A stretch of DNA of 64,000 bases, taken from the NCBI GenBank assembly GCA_030844895.1, contig CM061233.1, positions 49,405,453-49,469,452 on the forward strand, in the 5' to 3' direction. Origin of the DNA: Ambrosia x helenae. Lineage: Eukaryota > Streptophyta > Magnoliopsida > Asterales > Asteraceae. The position numbers and the translations under genes were made by a program. Under the pieces are notes generated by a model. The model saw only the letters and a list, made by a program, of their open reading frames with translations. It was not told the origin of the DNA and made no database searches. Positions 58,208-64,000 of the stretch are shown piece after piece; the first letter of the stretch is position 1; every line of letters starts with the position of its first letter.

Positions 58208-60897
58208 GAATCCTGAGTCATCATGTGTCCTCAATCCTCACGGACTACCTACAAATAAACCATCCGTGTATAAGCATTAAGTTCCAGATTATTAAAATTA
58301 TTCGTATCACAAAATTAATAATTACATACCGAGATGAAAGGACAAGGCCATGCAATGGAGGCACCAATACAATCTTGAATTGTGGAAAATAACCCATATG
58401 GTCTCACCAACTTTTCATCTATTTTTATTGCTACTTGAACGTTTACCTCACACCATTCTTGTCCAATCTCTGTACCACCAACTAGCTCATTTGGGTCCAA
58501 GCTCTTCACCCATCCTCTTGCTACAATCTCGGCAGAGTTTAGAATGCTTTTGAGGACAACTTCATCTCCGACCTAGATTTTAGTTTTCAACAAACATATC
58601 AAACTCTAGTCACAATAGTACAAGTAACGTTTCACAAAAAAAAATAAAGATTTATATAGAAAAATACCCGTAAACGTGGAGGTCCATTGGTTGCAATGGG
58701 AAAATGTGGTGATGTAAGAGGTGGAACACTAGGACCATCCGTACTCCCTTTACTCTCCGATACTTGGGCTTGTAACCGAGCCACAGTACTAGTAAGTTCT
58801 TCACATTTAGACTTCAATTGGATGTTTTCTCTACGACATGTTGAACGACTTGATGTTACACCCCAAACATCAGAAGCACGAACACCCAGACCATACATGA
58901 CTGCATCACCATTTCGATCTTTCCCCATTACTTTAGAAAAAACATCATCTGGTCCAGGCTTATCGATCGAACCATCAGGAAGATTAGAACTAAGTTGTTG
59001 CATCTGTGCCTGTATTAGATATAGTAACAAAAATAAGATATGTATTTTTAACAACATCAAGAACATAAAGAAAAGATATGTATATGAATATATAAGAAAT
59101 TACTTACAATTGCATTTGCAGCTTCCACATTTTTTGTAGTTCCATGTTTGGAGAAACATGCACGAAACATTTCCAATCGACTTGGGTCTTGTCCCACAGA
59201 TGCCTGTTTGAATAAAAAGAAAATAAGTAGTAACAACGGATATCGACATGCTACATTAAGAATTGCACTATTTCATACAATCACCTTTAACTCTTCACGG
59301 ACTCGAGCATAACTTTTTTTACCCGTAACTTGCACCATCTTCTTTTTTGACCGATTCACCTTGTTTTTTTCACTTACCATCTTCAATAGAAAATAAAATA
59401 TCATAATGAGAAATAAACTAATTGTAACATCCCAAATTTTGAGGATTTATATTTGAAGTGTAAGGTTATTTCATACCTTAGACTTTGTTTTATTCCAATA
59501 CTTCACAAGTCTCCTCCATTGTTTTTTTTGAACTTGTTTTGGCCTAAAATTTATTTGTTCCTAAAGTGACAAAGACGGATCATAGTAGCTTTCCTTAACT
59601 CTTGCCCTCCAGTTCTTGACCTTCTTCCCAAATGATTTCAATACCCAGCCTTCAACATCCTCTGGAATATCAAATTTTGTCTAAAAATGGAACATGTCAC
59701 ATTAGAAAACAAATACTTTAGTCATTCATTAACAAACATATTTTTAATTATGTACCTTTATGAATTCGAGCAACGTTTGTTTTTTGCTGTCCTTAACTTT
59801 ATTCCATGGTTTATAAATCGGACAGTACTTTCCACTCCTTGAAAGGGTTCCCATGAAATGGGTTAGTTTACTAACTTTGTCACCAATAGGTTGTCCAAGT
59901 TCATTAACTAAAATAGGAATTCTATCCCCTTTTTCTTGGGCCCAAACTTCTGGCATACGCGTAGGTCCTCTCACTCTTTTACGTACATGTCGAACTACAA
60001 AAAGTGAACATGATTTACAATGTACATGTATACATTAAAAATACTATATAAATTGAAAGGCAATATATTAAGTCTGTACGTTTTCTTAGTTTTATTATAG
60101 TTTCTTATATATTCATCATGTGTCAAACAATATATGTATTGAGAAACAAAAAAAAAATGAAGCAATCAAGTAAATTAGATAAACCTGCTTCATTTTCTTG
60201 TTTTGGGACTTCAAACTCTTCATCCACCAGTTCATCGATCTCATTTTCTAAACCATCCATGTGTTTATTTACATCATCTTCAGCGGCATCTTGTTATTAA
60301 TTGATATATATAGTTACAAAAACAGTAAGCATCGAAAACAGTTAATTGAATCAAACTTAATACTAATTGAATATCATAATAAAATATTTTAGAAAGAGAA
60401 AATATAGGTACCATGAAATATCATGTCACGCTCCCCGTGGTCATCATTGTTGTCGACTGCAAATAACTTTCTTTTAGCTACAACTGATCGCCCTCTCATG
60501 TGGCCTTCATCAGACTCTGGTACACCACTATTTATTGGCCTCGTTGTGTCAATCACTTGTACCTTTCGCATATGAGATTTTGCAGATGCTAGCACATGAG
60601 AGACATTAGGAGCAGTAACTCGTTTCTGTGTTGAATAAGCATATCTTTTCATGGACTGCGGAGCAATGTATCTTGGATGTTTCTGTAAGTCAAACAGTTA
60701 GAAAACAAACATAAAGACATTATATTATCCAAATTTGTTATTAGTACCTTTTTATTTGTAGCAACTTCTTTTAAAGACTTAGAAGCATTTTTCAATCCCA
60801 GGGCTTGTAATTGTTTTTCGTTCTCTAGAATATTCAACCTTCTACTCTTTTCATAAGCATTCATAGGGCTTTGGCCTTGCATGCTTTTATCTTCCAT
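58208..60897 (-). pseudogene. CACTA accessory gene, Transposase_24 type, multi-exon, with in-frame stop
   Basis: Exons on the minus strand: 60,897-60,748 (MEDKSMQGQSPMNAYEKSRR), 60,682-60,412, about 60,297-60,183 (acidic), 59,998-59,757, about 59,682-59,478, about 59,390-59,283, about 59,205-59,110, 59,000-58,670 and about 58,575-58,320. Key blocks are VRGPTRMPEVW and NELGQPIGDKVSKL, then GKKSYARVREELK and DDVFSKVMGKDRNG. The last is the core of plant Transposase_24. LVGGTEIGQEWCEVNV and the C-terminal ASIAWPCPFI follow. Such proteins accompany TNP2 in plant CACTA elements and may bind the element ends. A TAG within the 59,682-59,478 segment interrupts the frame, so it is probably inactive. 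Confidence 0.68.
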
Positions 60898-61204
60898 TAG
60901 TAGTGTACACAACAAAGAAAAATTCTTATCAGATCAAGTTATCAAGACCTTTTGGATAAAGATGACTATAAAATAGCAAGTAAACAATCAGAACGTAGCA
61001 ACACACACTTTAACGAATTAAATAAGATACTTTTTTTAAATGACCAATAACGTTACAACACTATACTATAATATGTATTATAAAAAATAAAAATATGATA
61101 ACAGCAATAAAGCATTACTAAATTAGATGAAATGAAATTAACTTTATATCAAACTGTTTATTTGATATTTTTTAAAAAAAAATATTGAAAGTAGGTATGC
61201 AAAC

Positions 61205-62045
61205 TTTTTTTTTTGAACAGCCAACAAAAGAAACCATTTTATTAAACGCCAAAGGCTAGCGGGATACTAGCGAAACACCAACACATACAAACAAAAACAA
61301 AAGGAAACCAACACAGCAAACAAGCAACCTAATCACCATACAACTCTGTACAATTTAAAGCCCTTCCAAATGTCCCCATTTAGCTCTGCACCTTTAGCCC
61401 TTGACTACACCCATAAAACATCTTTGATTTGATCTCCCCCACTATACAGGTTCAATAATTCCCTCTTCTGCGAAAAAACAGCTCGTTCCGATACTTCCAT
61501 GGCTCCAAATGGTCGTTAAACAAACCGCGTATACAACCTTCTCATATTTTCCAAGTGACCCATATATATACAGAGCCTATCTACCATCCGACCCTATTCA
61601 AATTAAAACTTCTCCATGTGTTCCAGTCCAACTCCAACTGCTTAGATCGCGCCTTAACCCAAAGAAAACTCATCGCCTTAATCTCTCCAATTACCTGCTG
61701 AATTGAGGCCTGCACCTGATTGAATACCAATTCGTTCCTTGACCTCCAGACGCTCCAAATGATGACGAGACAAATGGCATACACAGCCTTTTTCTTCTTA
61801 GCCGATCCAGACATGTGCAGCGAAAGATCCAACACATCACGAACACTAAAAACATAGAGCGAATGAAAACGACACCACTGCGCGATAACGCTCCAAACTG
61901 ATTGTACGAACGCACATTCCGCGAACAAGTGGTCCGGAGTTTCCTGATAATTGCTGCAGAATGGACAAGCCGCTGACCCATTAAGAATATTTCTTCCCTG
62001 TTCGCAGCAGCTAGGAATAAATTCATATCGGTGGCAGATTGGGTT
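61205..62045 (-). mobile_element. 5'-truncated LINE fragment with zf-RVT
   Basis: On the plus strand it begins with a T10 run, the tail of a minus-strand LINE. On the minus strand 62,054-61,581 encodes NPICHRYEF, CPFCSNYQETPDHLFAEC and VWRSRNELVFNQVQ. This is the zinc-binding end of a plant L1 reverse transcriptase. The RT and endonuclease domains are absent. Confidence 0.72.
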
Positions 62046-62810
62046 GGGAGGCATGGGTTGGGTTGGAATCTGGGCTGGGATACAGTGGGGTTGGGCCCGA
62101 ATGCTGCTGCTGAGCTTGCAGACCTGTTGCAGCTCGCTGCGCAGGTTGGCATGTCTTTGTTAGTTGCTCGGGATAGGTGGGTTTGGGGCATTTGTGGGCT
62201 GGGCATCTTTTCGGTCAGGAGCGTCAAGAAGGCTCTTCAGCAAGGAAGTCAGGTAGCGGCTGGTTTGGTACTAAAGCAGAACACATGGGTGCCGCGGAAG
62301 GTAAATATTCTGATTTGGTGAGCTGCGTTGGATCGACTCCCTACAAGGACGGCGCTGCAGAGTCGGAACGTTAATATCGGGTCTGTTTTCTGCCCGTTTT
62401 GTGGTGAGTTACCAGAAACCGTCGAACATATATTCATCTCATGTGGGTTAGCTCAAGCAGTTTGGCAGCAGATATCCAACTGGTGCAGCATGAGAAGCAT
62501 CTTTGCATTTGAGTTCCGTGATCTTATTTCACTATGCAATCATATGGATGGGTCAAAAGGTTCAAGGAAGGCATTCCAAGCAATTTGTTTCACTGTTGTT
62601 TGGTGTTTGTGGAAGTATCGAAATGAGGTGGTCTTTAACCATAAGCTATGCTCGGTACAAATGGTCATGGGGGATATAAAATCATTAAGTTTTCTGTGGG
62701 TGAAAGCTAGGGGAAAAAATCAGTCATTAGATTTTGGTTCTGAAGACGCGGAATGTATTGAAAGTCGCGGTTGGCTATCCGCGCCTTTCCCAATTTTTAC
62801 CTAAAGATGC
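62046..62810 (+). mobile_element. LINE fragment with zf-RVT, opposite orientation
   Basis: Plus-strand coding FSVRSVKKAL, WVPRKVNILIW, a TGA, then ALDRLPTRTALQSRN, CPFCGELPETVEHIFISC and CLWKYRNEVVFNHK. It ends near 62,804 without a clear A tail. It is the same domain as the adjoining fragment but only partly similar, so it comes from another LINE family. The two meet head to head near 62,045. Confidence 0.7.
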
Positions 62811-63901
62811 GTCGATCCGACCCGATTTTTTTAATTATTTATAAATTGCTATGTGTATATCATTACTGTATGTTTAGTCATATTTTTGGATTCGAAGTGC
62901 CTATGGGCTATGTCAAATATACTAATTTTTAAGCCATGAAGTGATAAACATTTTAAAATCTTAATGCCTTATTAGAAGAAAATAACAGAGTGTTAAAATT
63001 TCAAGAAAAGTTATCTCAAAAACTTAATTCAACCAATGAGTTTGAAGTCATAGATATACATATATTGACCACAAAAGTCAACTTACAAGTTTCTGACTTG
63101 GGCATTTAAGTATTTACAAGTTTTTAACTAAAGAAAATAAGTTGGTGCCTTACTCTTGCAATTAACTAGATACAGTAAAAACACACCCATTACAAGTTTT
63201 TAATCAGTTTCCAAAGTAAAAAATACTTCACTATTCTACAGCTGAACTGAACGAGAAAGTATGACAAAGTGGATAAGTAAAAATATTATACAAATTTGGT
63301 TTTTTGTGCATTAGTGAATAACTGATTATGACCTTAAAATAATAAAAATGTTTACTTTGGCCTATATCACTTTGGGTGGCTAATAAAAGATTTAAATTCA
63401 TTATCTTAACAACATCCACTCACCTATTTTTGTTGTTATCAATTTTACACAACTGCAAGAGAAATTAAATAGTTTATTACAAAATAAAACTAAAAATGCA
63501 TAATGCTTCTCACAAGGGTGGCAAGATCGGTGGGGTCAGATAACGGTTCAAAACAGATTCGGGCAGGTCAAGTTGGATTGGCCTGCAAACACTTTTTGTC
63601 AATTTTAAGGGTGTCTAATAAGCAATTAATGCATCAATTATGATTGCAAAAACAATAACATTATACAATCATAATGTATAGGATGTTGTATGCATTAAAG
63701 ATAAGACTTTTGGAGTTTTGGGACTTTTAAACCCCTATGCCCGCTCCCCTTTTGCCTAGATCTTTTATTTGCAAGAGTGAAGTTTTACACCTGAGAACAA
63801 GCTCAATGGGTGTTTTTGTTGGTTCCTAAAATGCTAATCACATGAATGATAACAATTACAGCTGTATAACTTTATTATTGTTTGTTTAATCCAGGTTTAA
63901 A
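62811..63901. other. No recognised gene; probable CACTA interior / 5' region of TNP2
   Basis: AT-rich, no supported coding frame. TTTGTTTAATCCAG at 63,881-63,894 is a good acceptor site just before the next start codon. Confidence 0.45.
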
Positions 63902-64000
63902 ATGGATACGAGTTGGATGTCTTTACCAAGAGCTACCACTGAATATGAAAAAGGTCTTAACGAATTTCAAGATTTTATCTTTGTTACTGAGGGTAAAAAT
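63902..64000 (+). CDS. Start of CACTA TNP2-type transposase (cut by window end)
   Basis: An ATG eight bases after a CAG acceptor opens 33 codons without a stop: MDTSWMSLPRATTEYEKGL, then NEFQDFIF. SWM-LPR and EY-GL at this spacing are the signature of the transposase-associated domain at the N terminus of plant CACTA TNP2 proteins. The catalytic part lies beyond the window. It points away from the Transposase_24-type gene, so the pair would be divergent if both belong to one element. Confidence 0.7.
   Translation, partial: MDTSWMSLPRATTEYEKGLNEFQDFIFVTEGKN

Larger units (their letters stand above)
57506..64000. mobile_element. CACTA (En/Spm) DNA transposon, left end to window edge
   Basis: The end CACTACAACAAAAATGGG is a canonical CACTA terminus. 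Subterminal repeats follow: a 54-base phrase beginning CTAATATCTCAAAT occurs near 57,648 and again near 57,863. Inside are a Transposase_24-type gene (minus) and, at the window edge, the start of a TNP2-type transposase (plus). No TAGTG right end is visible, so the element continues past 64,000 or the right end is lost. LINE pieces are inserted at 61,205-62,810. That both genes belong to one element is an inference. Confidence 0.75.

Noticed and set aside
60895..60910. TAGTAGTG as the CACTA right end
   Set aside because: It lies inside the coding start of the Transposase_24-type gene region and lacks the TTTTTGTAGTG form.
61205..62810. Twin-priming inversion of a single LINE
   Set aside because: Both arms encode the same zf-RVT region and differ too much, so they cannot be two parts of one RNA.

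Overview
The window is nuclear DNA from a plant. Signs of this are spliced genes, chromodomain-type Ty3/gypsy, Ty1/copia, L1, CACTA, Mutator-like and Helitron elements, (TA)n and (GA)n microsatellites, and a tonoplast aquaporin. The TE families and protein flavours look like a large eudicot genome, most likely Asteraceae, but the species is an inference. Nearly everything is transposable-element DNA. The only clear host gene is a TIP2-type aquaporin at 24,097-25,131, and it has a one-base frameshift.

Layout. 1-13,403: a young, almost complete Ty3/gypsy element with ~3.6 kb LTRs, an extra acidic/proline-rich ORF before gag, and a gag-pol polyprotein interrupted by an 84-bp intron. It sits inside an older LTR whose end survives at 13,404-14,315. 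14,316-17,950: old repeats, a degraded PIF/Harbinger-associated Myb/SANT-like gene and a ~490-bp direct duplication. 17,969-23,757: a near full-length L1-type LINE with a 17-bp target-site duplication and an ATGA overlap between ORF1 and ORF2, inserted 322 bp upstream of the aquaporin start codon. 25,621-26,773: a likely non-autonomous Helitron.

28,339-35,633: a Mutator-like element with ~52-bp terminal inverted repeats and a perfect 9-bp target duplication. It carries a multi-exon Ulp1-like (C48) cysteine protease gene instead of a transposase, in the style of the Kaonashi elements. It also holds a small unknown ORF, many copies of an AGTGCGTC-like motif and a nested LTR-like insertion. 35,643-46,238: two solo LTRs and a run of small inverted-repeat elements separated by (TA)n. 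46,239-51,722: copia relics (minus strand), a SINE-like promoter, a degenerate ~36-bp minisatellite and a Tourist-like MITE.

52,121-55,198 (minus strand): a broken reverse-transcriptase gene with an N-terminal zinc finger, RT, CCHC knuckle and restriction-like endonuclease. This is an R2-like architecture that is uncommon in plants. 55,722-57,505: an older relative of the first LTR, cut by a CACTA element that starts at 57,506. The CACTA carries a broken Transposase_24-type gene on the minus strand, two inserted LINE fragments, and, in the last 99 bases, the start of a TNP2-type transposase on the plus strand.

Several breaks are single-base changes in homopolymer runs (aquaporin, Ulp1-like gene, RT gene), so some apparent pseudogenes may be assembly errors.
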